A DNA stretch of 64,000 bases from Hanstruepera neustonica. GTDB taxonomy: Bacteria; Bacteroidota; Bacteroidia; Flavobacteriales; Flavobacteriaceae. Below the pieces are notes generated by a model. That model saw only the letters and a list, made by a program, of their open reading frames with translations, ran no database searches and was not told the DNA's origin. Within the stretch, counting starts at the first letter, position 1; every line of letters begins with the position of its first letter. Both the position numbers and the translations under genes were made by a program. Location of the stretch: contig NZ_POWF01000001.1 in NCBI RefSeq assembly GCF_002895005.1, forward strand, positions 722,344-786,343, read 5' to 3'. Shown piece after piece: positions 7,551-16,274 of the stretch.

Positions 7551-8327
7551 TTATAGATTAAATTTTCCAATGAAGCTTTCATAATCTTCTCCAGAAGGGT
7601 AATAATAAAGAGCAAAAATAATTTTCGTTTGCCTTTCAATCTCGATTTGTTTATTTTTTCTATGAACTTTTATACTTTTACTAATACATTTAAGAAGGTC
7701 GGACTTTAACTTACTATTATCAAATTCTTTTAATGGTTTAATATTTTTTATTGACAAATCATTATTTATTGTCAATTCATATAATGCGAAAGGTTCATTC
7801 TTAACTTCAATCCCTCTGAATTCCTTCAAACAGCCATTTGTTGCGGTAATTTGTAATTTAAATTCATTTTTTGGATCTATATTTTTTTGTTTAATAAACT
7901 CTAATAATTCTATTTTCTGTTCAATTGATCTCGAATATCCTTTTTGGGCATTTGGATATCTATCAGAATTAAATTTTCTATCAATTTGTTTGGCACCAGA
8001 ACAATATCCAAAGCTAAGTATTCCATTTTCATCTTTTTTTGCAAAAATTAACCAAGTAGTGTTTTCGGGTGTAAAAAAACCACAACTACTGTTAAGTGCA
8101 CTATAAATTTTTAATTTGGATAAATTTTCTCCTTTGAAAATGTCAATAATTTCAATCTCAATGTTATGAAAACTATTATTTTCATCATCTGCAGTTACTT
8201 TAAGAATTTTTGCTTTTGCAATAAAATCCGAACTTTCAATTCTGTCGATTAAAGGAACAGTTCGGCATACACATGCATAAACTTGTTGAATGCAAATTAT
8301 AAATAAAATCGTAAGTATGTTTTTCAT
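7551..8327 (-). CDS. Exported hypothetical protein with TIMP/netrin-like N-terminal motif
   Basis: The 258-residue protein has a clear signal peptide (KNILTILFIICIQQVYA) followed directly by CVCRTVPLIDRIESSDFIAKAKIL. That pattern of a C-x-C right after the cleavage site, then a predicted beta-barrel strand, is typical of tissue-inhibitor-of-metalloproteinase/netrin-like (OB-fold) domains. Two more cysteines (SSCGFF and GYCSG) could form disulfides with it. The C-terminal half has no recognised motif. Location is probably periplasm or surface. The function is unknown and the fold assignment is an inference from the pattern. Confidence 0.55.
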   Translation of the reverse strand: MKNILTILFIICIQQVYACVCRTVPLIDRIESSDFIAKAKILKVTADDENNSFHNIEIEIIDIFKGENLSKLKIYSALNSSCGFFTPENTTWLIFAKKDENGILSFGYCSGAKQIDRKFNSDRYPNAQKGYSRSIEQKIELLEFIKQKNIDPKNEFKLQITATNGCLKEFRGIEVKNEPFALYELTINNDLSIKNIKPLKEFDNSKLKSDLLKCISKSIKVHRKNKQIEIERQTKIIFALYYYPSGEDYESFIGKFNL

Positions 8328-8366
8328 AATTTTTATGTCATTTCTATAATAAGTCTAGTTATTTGT

Positions 8367-9380
8367 TCATCCCTTCACCTCAAACGTATAGGTAGAAATA
8401 TATTCCTCACCAATCATCAGATGGACATCATAAAACCCAGTGTTATTAAATTGGTGTTCTAGAGTGAGTTTTTGGTCTGTGATTTGGATGTTTTTCGGTG
8501 TTACCTGCCTGTTGTTAGTACCGTTGTCAATTAGTAATCGAATGGAATTATTGGAAACAGGCTTTTTTAACGTGTAAGAAAACGCAATGGTTTCATGCTT
8601 CTTTATGGTGTTATGAAACATTTTGGGTTTATTGTGCGTTTCAAGGCTTTTGTAGGCATTACCATAAACAATGGGTGCTTCTAAAAATTCATTAAAGGTT
8701 GGCGCTTTGTCATCCAATAACAGCCATTTGGTATCTTTTGGATAATGATTAATGGCAAATAGTGTTGGGTTTGATAGAAAATAGCCATCGTTATATTGAA
8801 AGATAAAATTACCGGTTTCAGGATTCTGTATGCCACTGGCCCAAGTTGGGTCGCACAAATACCATTTGCCGTCTAGCTTTACAGCATTCCAGGTGTGGTT
8901 TGGAGCGTCGCGGTCACTTATCAGATTGGTGCTTGTTTTTCCATAGCCATGTACAATCTCACAAGGAATGTTTGCCAATGAAGCCAGTTCTTGAACCATA
9001 TAGGCGTAACCTGTGCAAATAGTCTTTTTATGTTTTATAAGTTTTCGGAACACATCCTTTTTTAACTCACTGTTCCAGTTTTGAGTTTTCAGGCTGTCTG
9101 ATTGAAACCGTTGACGCTTACGCTTGTTCTTTGAGTATTGACTGTAGTCATTTTTTATATTAGTGCATACCCAATAATAAATGGCTCTGAAACGTTCGGC
9201 ATCGGTTGTTAAACCTGTTGTTAACTTATTGGACAATTCCTGCAAATCATACAAGTCTGCACCCTGATATGCCAAAGCCAAGCTGTCCGCTTTCTGGAAG
9301 TCAATATGACTAAAATCAGATTGCTGGGCTTGGATTTGGCACGCTATTAAAATAAGACTTGTATATAAGAATTGCTTCAT
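8367..9380 (-). CDS. Exported transglutaminase-like cysteine peptidase-fold protein
   Basis: The 337-residue protein begins with a signal peptide ending near AQQ. The transglutaminase core has all three catalytic residues in order: Cys122 in KTICTGYAYM, His162 in APNHTWNAV, and Asp177 in WYLCDPTWASG. Bacterial members of this fold are usually peptidases or amidases rather than cross-linking enzymes. The last ~80 residues look like a beta-sandwich appendage. It lies 13 bases from the carboxypeptidase-like-domain gene upstream on the same strand, probably one transcript. Confidence 0.8.
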   Translation of the reverse strand: MKQFLYTSLILIACQIQAQQSDFSHIDFQKADSLALAYQGADLYDLQELSNKLTTGLTTDAERFRAIYYWVCTNIKNDYSQYSKNKRKRQRFQSDSLKTQNWNSELKKDVFRKLIKHKKTICTGYAYMVQELASLANIPCEIVHGYGKTSTNLISDRDAPNHTWNAVKLDGKWYLCDPTWASGIQNPETGNFIFQYNDGYFLSNPTLFAINHYPKDTKWLLLDDKAPTFNEFLEAPIVYGNAYKSLETHNKPKMFHNTIKKHETIAFSYTLKKPVSNNSIRLLIDNGTNNRQVTPKNIQITDQKLTLEHQFNNTGFYDVHLMIGEEYISTYTFEVKG

Positions 9381-9393
9381 AGAAATGATTATT

Positions 9394-9885
9394 CTATTTT
9401 TTGCGTTTGCTTTTGTAAGGTTTGTTGCTATGTAAGGCTCCTAAAATTTCAATGGTTTCAGAGTCTAATTGAACCTTTACAAAAGGTGCATCTTTGTTAA
9501 TCGTAACTTCCTGTGGATGATAGCCCAGATGACTAAAAACCAATACATCATTTTCCTTTAGTGCTTCAGGAAATGTAAACATACCCTTCTTATCGGAAAT
9601 AGTTCTGGTTTCCGTACCTTTTAGTGTTATGGTTACTTGGTCTACTGGTCCATTTTCGTCACTGACAATACCATTGATAGTTAATCCATTGTTGTTTTGT
9701 GCTTGCATGGAATTCGAAAAACTGAATGCCAGCATCACCAAAATAAAAGAGCTAATTATTTTTTTTACGGATTTGGTATTCAAATCAAATGGCCAGTGAT
9801 ACTGTTTTTTTAAGGCTGATTGTTGCTCTGTTTGAACCTTTTTTTGTTCTTGAGTTCCTGTTGTCATTGTTTTTGTTGTTTTCAT
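9394..9885 (-). CDS. Carboxypeptidase-like regulatory-domain protein with membrane anchor
   Basis: The 163-residue protein has a hydrophilic N-terminus (~45 residues), a hydrophobic segment (IISSFILVMLAFSFSNSMQA) and a single carboxypeptidase-regulatory-like beta-sandwich (GIVSDENGPVDQVTITLKGT ... VLVFSHLGYHPQEV). This domain is common at the N-terminus of TonB-dependent receptors and in short surface proteins of Bacteroidota. No receptor barrel is attached, so it is a stand-alone domain. Function is unknown; it probably acts in the envelope with the downstream transglutaminase-like protein. Confidence 0.65.
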   Translation of the reverse strand: MKTTKTMTTGTQEQKKVQTEQQSALKKQYHWPFDLNTKSVKKIISSFILVMLAFSFSNSMQAQNNNGLTINGIVSDENGPVDQVTITLKGTETRTISDKKGMFTFPEALKENDVLVFSHLGYHPQEVTINKDAPFVKVQLDSETIEILGALHSNKPYKSKRKK

Positions 9886-10089
9886 AACTTGTGATTTTTA
9901 CTCAAATCTATTGCTAATTACCTAAATAATATAATGACATTGAGGTAGGACGTTCATTATTTGAGTGAAAAGAGCGTTTCAATGAGTAAAAACATCATTG
10001 GATTAATTAGGTGAAAAGATACTGAATTTCAGGACTTCAAAATAATTTTAAAAAAAAACTGAAAATGTGTGCTGTGTTAAAAAAAAAAT

Positions 10090-10097
10090 TACATTTG
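10090..10097 (+). promoter_or_regulatory. -7 promoter element (TACATTTG) for speA
   Basis: This is a perfect TAnnTTTG element upstream of the polyamine operon. It is far (264 bases) from the speA ATG, implying a long untranslated leader. A -33 TTG at standard spacing is absent. Confidence 0.4.
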
Positions 10098-10141
10098 CAG
10101 CATATTTAGCTGAACAAATTGAACCCTGTTTATACGTTCGG

Positions 10142-10332
10142 GCTTTTGAAAATTAGGAAGTCATATTCAAAAGCAGCTTATCGATTGAGCAACCGAATTT
10201 TAGAGCTAACTTCCGCTTTCTACATCGTAATGAGCCAACATTTGTTTGGTTTTATCCCTACGACCCATCCTCAAATTCAAGTTTGATTTATTGATATTTA
10301 ATGATATCTTAATACCGAAGAATATTTTCGGT
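10142..10332 (+). promoter_or_regulatory. Possible structured leader of speA
   Basis: The segment contains two inverted repeats: GCTTTTGAA/TTCAAAAGC with a 15-nt loop (10142-10174), and ACCGAA/TTCGGT with a 7-nt loop followed by TTTT (10314-10332). The second could act as an attenuator-like hairpin. I do not recognise a known riboswitch class. Confidence 0.3.
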
Positions 10333-10361
10333 TTTACCTTTAAATTTCAAATAGAGAATTA

Positions 10362-11759
10362 ATGAATACTAAATACATAGATCTGGTAAATCAAACATTT
10401 GATTTTCCTCAAGATGAATTTAAACTTGAAAACAAAACACTGCAATTCCATGATATTGATTTAATGGAATTGGTGGAGCAATATGGCGTACCTTTGAAGT
10501 TCACCTATTTGCCACAAATATCCAATAACATCAATCGCGCTAAAAAATGGTTTGGTGATGCCATAAAAAAACATAAGTACAAAGGCAAATACAACTATTG
10601 TTACTGTACTAAAAGTTCGCACTTTAAACATGTTCTGGATGAAGCCTTAAAGAATGATATTCATATTGAAACGTCATCGGCTTTTGATATTGATATTGTT
10701 GAAAATCTAAAAGCGGAAGGTAAGATTACCGATAAAACGTATGTTATTAGCAATGGTTTTAAGCGTTCACAATATGTTACCAACATTGCGAGACTGATCA
10801 ATAACGGACATAAAAACGCTATTCCAATTATTGATAACTATGAAGAAATCGATTTACTTTCTGAAGAGATTAAGGGCAAGTTTAATGTTGGTATTCGTAT
10901 TGCATCTGAAGAAGAACCCAAATTTGAATTTTATACATCGCGTCTGGGAATAGGTTATAAAAACATTGTGCCTTTTTATAAGAATCAAATTCAAAATAAT
11001 AAAAAAGTTGAACTTAAAATGTTACACTTTTTTATCAATACGGGAATTCGGGATAACGCTTATTACTGGAATGAATTATCCAAATGTTTAAAGGTGTACA
11101 CCAGCTTAAAAAAGATCTGTCCGACCCTGGATAGCTTGAACATTGGTGGTGGATTCCCTATTAAAAATTCATTGGCATTTGAATTTGATTATGAGTATAT
11201 GGTTGATGAAATTATCAATCAAATCAAATTAGCTTGCGAAATCGAGGAGGTCGCTGTGCCAAACATCTTTACCGAATTCGGTAGTTTTACCGTTGGAGAA
11301 AGTGGTGGTGCCATTTATGAGGTGTTGTATCAGAAACAACAAAACGATCGTGAGAAATGGAATATGATCAATTCATCTTTCATCACAACGTTGCCAGATA
11401 CTTGGGCTATTAACAAGCGATTTATCATGCTACCCATCAACCGTTGGTATGACAGTTATGAGCGTGTGCTTTTAGGTGGTTTAACCTGCGACAGTGATGA
11501 TTATTACAATAGCGAGCAGCACATGAACGCTATTTATTTACCAAAATACAATAAGGAAAAACCATTATACATAGGCTTCTTCAACACAGGAGCTTATCAG
11601 GAAACTATTGGCGGATTTGGAGGCCTGCAGCACTGTTTGATTCCATCGCCAAAGCATATTTTAATTAATAAAGATGCTGATGGAAACATCAGCACAAAAC
11701 TATTTAGTGAACAACAAAAAAGTGAAGACTTACTTAAAATTTTAGGTTACAATGAGTAA
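10362..11759 (+). CDS. speA: Arginine decarboxylase (SpeA-type, short Bacteroidota form)
   Basis: It decarboxylates L-arginine to agmatine with pyridoxal phosphate, the first step of polyamine synthesis. At 465 residues it is much shorter than the ~650-residue proteobacterial SpeA but normal for Flavobacteriaceae. The predicted PLP lysine is Lys84 in YCYCTKSSHF. The fold-III barrel motifs HIETSSAFDIDI, NIGGGFP and TEFGSFTVGESGG are present. The stop overlaps speB by eight bases, indicating an operon in which agmatine passes to agmatinase. The long leader upstream suggests post-transcriptional control. Confidence 0.9.
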   Translation: MNTKYIDLVNQTFDFPQDEFKLENKTLQFHDIDLMELVEQYGVPLKFTYLPQISNNINRAKKWFGDAIKKHKYKGKYNYCYCTKSSHFKHVLDEALKNDIHIETSSAFDIDIVENLKAEGKITDKTYVISNGFKRSQYVTNIARLINNGHKNAIPIIDNYEEIDLLSEEIKGKFNVGIRIASEEEPKFEFYTSRLGIGYKNIVPFYKNQIQNNKKVELKMLHFFINTGIRDNAYYWNELSKCLKVYTSLKKICPTLDSLNIGGGFPIKNSLAFEFDYEYMVDEIINQIKLACEIEEVAVPNIFTEFGSFTVGESGGAIYEVLYQKQQNDREKWNMINSSFITTLPDTWAINKRFIMLPINRWYDSYERVLLGGLTCDSDDYYNSEQHMNAIYLPKYNKEKPLYIGFFNTGAYQETIGGFGGLQHCLIPSPKHILINKDADGNISTKLFSEQQKSEDLLKILGYNE

Positions 11760-12693
11760 TAAAACGTATGCCGGAATAGAAGACCAATATTCCAAATTAG
11801 ACAATTCAAAAATTGTACTGATTCCAGTGCCTTACGATGGTACGAGTACTTGGCAAAAAGGAGCTGATAAAGGTCCTGAAGCTTTTTTAAATGCTTCTGA
11901 AAATATGGAACTATATGATATTGAAACCCGAACAGAGGTTTACAAACAGGGCGTTTATCTGGCTGATCCAGTTACAGAAAACGAATCTCCTGAAAGTATG
12001 GTAGATGCCGTTCATGATATCACAAAAAAATATATCAAAAAGAATAAGTTCGTAACCATTTTTGGAGGTGAACACTCGATTTCCATCGGAACCATTAGAG
12101 CATTCAATGAATGTTATGATAATCTGACGGTATTGCAATTGGACGCGCATGCCGATTTGCGTAAAGAATACCATGGTAGTAAATGCAATCATGCCTGTGC
12201 TGTTTACGAAGCTAGCCAGACAACCAACTTGATTCAAGTTGGCATTCGCAGTATGGATATCATTGAAACAACGGTTATGGATGAGGATAAAACCTTCTTC
12301 GCTCATGATATGGCGGTAGATGATAACTGGATGGATTCCGCTATCGATTTAATGACTGATAATGTTTTTATTACCATTGATTTAGATGCTTTCGATCCGT
12401 CTATCATGCCGAGTACGGGAACACCAGAACCGGGTGGTTTATTATGGTATGAAACCATGGAATTTTTAAGACAAGTATTTGAAGAAAAAAACGTGGTTGG
12501 GTTTGATATTGTGGAATTGTGTCCTAATCCAAAAGAAAAATCATCAGACTTTTTAGCGGCTAAATTATATTATAAAATGCTGTCTTATAAGTTTATGCTT
12601 GATGAGGTGGATGATGATTTTGACAATAATTTTAATGAATCTAAAATAGGTATTAATAAATTTTCTAAATTTAATGACGAGGATGGCAACTAA
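11752..12693 (+). CDS. speB: Agmatinase (ureohydrolase family)
   Basis: It hydrolyses agmatine to putrescine and urea using a two-manganese centre. All metal-binding motifs of the arginase/agmatinase fold are visible: GGEHSISIG, LDAHADLR, and DLDAFDPS. At 313 residues it is normal length. It overlaps speA at its start and the DHS-like gene at its end (20 bases), so the three are translationally coupled. The C-terminal ~25 residues (DDDFDNNFNESKIG) are acidic and beyond the usual domain end. Confidence 0.92.
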   Translation: MSNKTYAGIEDQYSKLDNSKIVLIPVPYDGTSTWQKGADKGPEAFLNASENMELYDIETRTEVYKQGVYLADPVTENESPESMVDAVHDITKKYIKKNKFVTIFGGEHSISIGTIRAFNECYDNLTVLQLDAHADLRKEYHGSKCNHACAVYEASQTTNLIQVGIRSMDIIETTVMDEDKTFFAHDMAVDDNWMDSAIDLMTDNVFITIDLDAFDPSIMPSTGTPEPGGLLWYETMEFLRQVFEEKNVVGFDIVELCPNPKEKSSDFLAAKLYYKMLSYKFMLDEVDDDFDNNFNESKIGINKFSKFNDEDGN

Positions 12694-13657
12694 AGGACAC
12701 ATATCACAATTTATAGAAAAGTATTACTTACATTTTAATGCAGCGGCTTTGGTTGATGCAGCCAAGGCTTATGAAGATCAATTGAATTCTGGTGCTAAAA
12801 TGTTGGTGTCCTTGGCTGGTGCTATGAGTACAGCCGAATTAGGTAAGATTTTTGCCGAAATGATTCGCCAAGATAAAGTGCATATCGTGTCTTGTACAGG
12901 GGCTAATCTCGAAGAAGATATCATGAACCTGGTAGCACATTCGCATTATAAACGTGTGCCTAATTACCGTGATTTAACACCACAGGAAGAATGGGATTTG
13001 TTGGAGAAAGGCTTAAATCGTGTAACCGATACCTGTATTCCAGAAGAAGAAGCCTTTAGAAGACTACAAAAACATATTTTCAATATTTGGAAAGAAGCCG
13101 AAGATAAAGGCGAGCGCTATTTACCGCATGAGTTTATGTATAAAATGTTGCTTTCAGGAGTTTTAGAAGAATACTATGAAATAGATTTGAAAAATTCTTG
13201 GATGTATGCAGCAGCTGAAAAAAATCTGCCCATTGTTTGCCCGGGTTGGGAAGACAGTACTATGGGGAATATTTTTGCAAGCTATGTTTTGAAAGGCGAA
13301 TTAAAGGCCAGTACCATGAAATCGGGTATTGAGTATATGACATTTTTAGCCGATTGGTACACTGATAATTCTGAAAAAGGTATTGGGTTCTTTCAAATAG
13401 GAGGTGGTATTGCTGGTGATTTCCCAATTTGTGTGGTGCCGATGTTGTATCAGGATATGGAACGTTCTGATACACCTTTCTGGAGTTACTTCTGTCAAAT
13501 CAGTGATTCAACAACTAGTTATGGATCCTATTCCGGAGCTGTTCCCAACGAAAAGATAACCTGGGGTAAATTAGATATTAACACACCAAAATTTATAATA
13601 GAGAGTGATGCCACTATTGTAGCACCGCTAATTTTTGCCTACTTATTAGATATGTAA
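12674..13657 (+). CDS. Deoxyhypusine synthase-like protein
   Basis: The protein belongs to the deoxyhypusine synthase fold. Starts are possible at 12674 (327 residues) or 12683 (MATKGHISQF), the latter fitting the usual N-terminus better. The NAD-fold segments LVSLAGAMSTAELG and HIVSCTGANLEEDI are present. The motif TWGKLDI near residue 296 keeps the Lys equivalent to the catalytic lysine of the eukaryotic enzyme. Bacteria lack eIF5A, and several bacterial relatives make homospermidine or related polyamines; linkage to speA and speB supports such a polyamine aminobutyl-transfer role. The product is not determinable here. Confidence 0.82.
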   Translation: MTRMATKGHISQFIEKYYLHFNAAALVDAAKAYEDQLNSGAKMLVSLAGAMSTAELGKIFAEMIRQDKVHIVSCTGANLEEDIMNLVAHSHYKRVPNYRDLTPQEEWDLLEKGLNRVTDTCIPEEEAFRRLQKHIFNIWKEAEDKGERYLPHEFMYKMLLSGVLEEYYEIDLKNSWMYAAAEKNLPIVCPGWEDSTMGNIFASYVLKGELKASTMKSGIEYMTFLADWYTDNSEKGIGFFQIGGGIAGDFPICVVPMLYQDMERSDTPFWSYFCQISDSTTSYGSYSGAVPNEKITWGKLDINTPKFIIESDATIVAPLIFAYLLDM

Positions 13658-13659
13658 TT

Positions 13660-13998
13660 ATGAACAAAAGAGACAATCTAAAACGTGTCATTGTTGACTT
13701 TAAAAAACTAACTCCCGAAATCTTGGCCTTATTGGTTGAAAAATACCCAGATGGCTATGATGACGAACAAATTATTTCATTTAGGAATGCCAATAATGAA
13801 ATTGTTGATGCTGTTGAGGTAACAACCAGCGACACCAAATATTTGGTAAAAGTGAGTACCAAGTTAGCTGTAACTATGGAAAATTATGATGAAGATGATT
13901 ATGAAGACTTTGATGATGATGATCCAGAAGCAGTTCAAGATCCAGAGTTGGATGTTGAGGATGACATGGCTAATGAAGAGGAGGACGACGAAGATTAA
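13660..13998 (+). CDS. Conserved hypothetical acidic protein
   Basis: The 112-residue protein has a folded-looking N-terminal 70 residues (KRVIVDFKKLTPEILALLVEKYPDGYDDEQIISF) and a C-terminal tail made almost entirely of Asp and Glu. No signal peptide or membrane segment is present. It begins two bases after the DHS-like gene and is followed 12 bases later by another small gene, so it probably belongs to the polyamine transcript. The acidic tail might bind basic partners such as polyamines or nucleic-acid-binding proteins, but that is speculation; the function is unknown. Confidence 0.7.
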   Translation: MNKRDNLKRVIVDFKKLTPEILALLVEKYPDGYDDEQIISFRNANNEIVDAVEVTTSDTKYLVKVSTKLAVTMENYDEDDYEDFDDDDPEAVQDPELDVEDDMANEEEDDED

Positions 13999-14010
13999 TT
14001 TAGTGTAGTC

Positions 14011-14241
14011 ATGAGAACAGCTGTTTTTAAGTCTTACAAAAACGGGTATTACACGTTTTGGTTTGAAAATGGAGATGAATTGGTTTTTGAAGAGGTGCAT
14101 CCTCGCGTTTTAAAGCAATTCGATTTAAAAAATGATAAAAGTTTAAGGGACCAGGAATTCCGTATTACGTTTGTGGAAGTTTACGAGGATGATGACGAAG
14201 ACTTGGTGATTTATAGAGTTGAAAGTTTAAAACCTGTATAA
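14011..14241 (+). CDS. Small conserved hypothetical protein
   Basis: The 76-residue soluble protein (RTAVFKSYKNGYYTFWFENGDELVFEEVHPRVLKQFDL) has alternating beta-type residues and an acidic patch DDDEDLV near the end. It is closely packed between neighbours on the same strand (12 bases before, 10 after), which argues for a real gene. I do not recognise a family. Confidence 0.6.
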   Translation: MRTAVFKSYKNGYYTFWFENGDELVFEEVHPRVLKQFDLKNDKSLRDQEFRITFVEVYEDDDEDLVIYRVESLKPV

Positions 14242-14251
14242 TTCAGTCATT

Positions 14252-14665
14252 ATGGATACATCATTTCATATGTCCCTACCATGCCGTAGCATTAAGGACA
14301 CCAAAAGTTTCTATGTTGATAGCATAGGGGCTTCTTTGGGAAGGCACACACAAAGTTGGGTAGATATTAATTTATTTGGTCACCAAATAACATTTACCAA
14401 AGCAGGTAAGTTTGATTTTAATAACCCCAATTATGTGTTCGAAGGACATATTTTACCGTCTTTTCATTTTGGTGTTATTGTCGACAGTATCGCTTGGAAG
14501 AAAATTTATAATAATCTTAAGGACGCAGGTTTGGAATTGGTTACCAAAGCCACCTTTTTGGAAGGTAAAATGGGTCAGCATTCATCATTTTTTATTCAGG
14601 ACCCGAATGGTTACATGCTAGAATTTAAAAGCTTTAAAAAACCAAACGAAGCGTTCAAAACCTAA
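14252..14665 (+). CDS. VOC (glyoxalase/bleomycin resistance) family protein
   Basis: The 137-residue protein has the paired beta-alpha-beta-beta-beta modules of the vicinal oxygen chelate fold: FHMSLPCRSIKDTKSFYVDSIGA at the start and the closing strand FFIQDPNGYMLEFKSF. The His and Glu of those segments are the usual metal ligands. Members range from glyoxalases to dioxygenases; the substrate cannot be inferred. It is tightly packed with the genes on both sides. Confidence 0.8.
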   Translation: MDTSFHMSLPCRSIKDTKSFYVDSIGASLGRHTQSWVDINLFGHQITFTKAGKFDFNNPNYVFEGHILPSFHFGVIVDSIAWKKIYNNLKDAGLELVTKATFLEGKMGQHSSFFIQDPNGYMLEFKSFKKPNEAFKT

Positions 14666-14669
14666 AAAC

Positions 14670-15449
14670 ATGTATCACGTTGTCGCTTATCAAGTAGCAG
14701 ACACCATCAATATTAAACAGTGTAAGGAGCAACTGCCTTGGCAATTGCTCTTTCAGGATAGTGATGAGTTGTACTTCAAAAAGTCCGACGATCAATTTCT
14801 GTATATTTTCCATTATGGGATGGTTAGTTTTTTTAACATGTCGTCCCAAGAAATTGATTTGGTGCTACAAGATATTAAGCCATTCTTTCGCAATGCCATA
14901 TCAGAAAAGCATGCTGAAGATATCCAAGTGGAAATTGTTCCAAACACCCTTAAAGTTACCTTTGAAAAGGTGATTCTGCCAACATTGAGTTCCGAGATGG
15001 TGCGGTTGGTAATGCTAAATGCCTCACAATCGGTGGCGTTGAATAACTATTCCGAGATTACCGAAAACCTGTTAATTGAAACCAATGAGCATACCTTATT
15101 TTTGGAGAAAAAGGGGAAACTGGATATTTCGGGTAATAAACTTAAGCGCTTCATTGGTAAGATATTGAACATCAAAAACAAGATTTCCGAGAACCTCTAT
15201 ATTTTTGATTCACCTGATATTACCTGGGAAGATGAACAGTTGAACAAACTGAATCTGGACCTTAAACAAACATTCGATCTTAAGGATCGTTATCATCTTA
15301 TTCATGATAGAATTGATATTATCAAAGAGAACCTGGAACTGTTCAAGGATATTATGGACCACAAGGAAAGCAGTAAGCTGGAGTGGATTATCATCATCCT
15401 TATTTTGGTTGAGGTTGTGGACCTGTTTATTGCTAAACTGTTCTTTTAA
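14670..15449 (+). CDS. RMD1/DUF155 family membrane-anchored protein
   Basis: The 259-residue protein has the DUF155 pattern: an N-terminal region with FQDSDELYFKK and YIFHYGMVSFFN, a central helical part, the sequence SPDITWEDEQLNKLNLDLKQTFDLKDRYHLIHDRIDII, and a C-terminal membrane helix (WIIIILILVEVVDLFIAKLFF). Eukaryotic relatives (RMD1, RMND1) are mitochondrial and affect translation; the bacterial role is unknown. It is tail-anchored with the bulk in the cytoplasm. It ends back to back with the minus-strand hydrolase gene. Confidence 0.75.
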   Translation: MYHVVAYQVADTINIKQCKEQLPWQLLFQDSDELYFKKSDDQFLYIFHYGMVSFFNMSSQEIDLVLQDIKPFFRNAISEKHAEDIQVEIVPNTLKVTFEKVILPTLSSEMVRLVMLNASQSVALNNYSEITENLLIETNEHTLFLEKKGKLDISGNKLKRFIGKILNIKNKISENLYIFDSPDITWEDEQLNKLNLDLKQTFDLKDRYHLIHDRIDIIKENLELFKDIMDHKESSKLEWIIIILILVEVVDLFIAKLFF

Positions 15450-16274
15450 CTACAGAATTTTCTTTAGCTCGTCGTAGTATTGTTTCGTAATGTGCAAACC
15501 GTTGTGACCACCTTCACGAATAGGATGTAAGCTAATGTTGTTAGGCTGAATTTGTTGCAACTTTTTAGCGTTGGTATCCGGATGGATTAAAAAGTCACGA
15601 GTGCCGTAGTAAATGTTTATAGGGCAGGTAACCGATTTAATAAACTCGTAGGTTGGAATATCATACTTGATTAAAAACTCGGGAATCGGCGGTGCAATTT
15701 CTTCTGTGATGAGTATTTTCCAAGAGTAATAAGGGGCATTTAATATGAGCATCTTGGGTTTATTTCTAGAAGCCACATAGGTAGCTAGTCCAGAGCCTAA
15801 CGAATAGCCCAATATGATAATCTGGTCTTCATTATAGCGTTGTTTTACAAACTCGTAGACCTTTTCTGAGTCGTTTAGTAGGTCTTGAGTGTTGCAATAC
15901 TCACCATCACTTTTTCCATAATTACGGTAATCAAAAAACAGGATATCATAACCGTTATCCAAATACAATGGTGCGCGCATGCCCCATTCGTGTATGGCTC
16001 CTGCGTTACCATGGTAGTATACAATGACACCTTTGGAAGGCTGTTCTGTTTTAAACAACAAAGCATTGAGATTGACGTCTTCTGTCACGGGAATGTCCAG
16101 TTCTTCAAAGTCTTGTTCAAAGGTGTAGACATAGTTTTTGTCCAAATGCTTGGGATTGAAAAAGAAGCGTTCCTGTTTAAAGTACATAAATACCAAAGAC
16201 AGGATATACAACAACACCAGGGTGGCGATGATGCGCAGGAGTCTTCTAAAGAGCTTTGGAAAATTAATTGTCAA
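15450..16274 (-). CDS. Membrane-anchored alpha/beta hydrolase
   Basis: The 274-residue protein has an N-terminal membrane helix (LLRIIATLVLLYILSLVFMYF), then a serine-hydrolase domain: oxyanion region YYHGNAGAIHEWG, nucleophile elbow GYSLGSG, and a late His in GGHNGLH. It resembles the BEM46/ABHD13-like group of single-pass hydrolases. The substrate is unknown. It overlaps the upstream mannosyltransferase gene by 11 bases, indicating co-transcription. Confidence 0.8.
   Translation of the reverse strand: MTINFPKLFRRLLRIIATLVLLYILSLVFMYFKQERFFFNPKHLDKNYVYTFEQDFEELDIPVTEDVNLNALLFKTEQPSKGVIVYYHGNAGAIHEWGMRAPLYLDNGYDILFFDYRNYGKSDGEYCNTQDLLNDSEKVYEFVKQRYNEDQIIILGYSLGSGLATYVASRNKPKMLILNAPYYSWKILITEEIAPPIPEFLIKYDIPTYEFIKSVTCPINIYYGTRDFLIHPDTNAKKLQQIQPNNISLHPIREGGHNGLHITKQYYDELKKIL

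Larger units (their letters stand above)
9886..10361. other. 476-bp intergenic region: speA promoter and long leader
   Basis: No gene was found here. The left part carries the unresolved promoter of the minus-strand gene at 9885. A perfect TACATTTG element at 10090-10097 faces speA and would give a leader of about 260 nt. Within that leader are two hairpins: 10142-10174 (9-bp stem GCTTTTGAA/TTCAAAAGC) and 10314-10332 (ACCGAA/TTCGGT), the second only 29 bases before the start codon. Confidence 0.55.

Noticed and set aside
13864-14100. Minus-strand ORF rich in Ile and Phe
   Set aside because: It is the shadow of the Asp/Glu-rich tail of the plus-strand gene.
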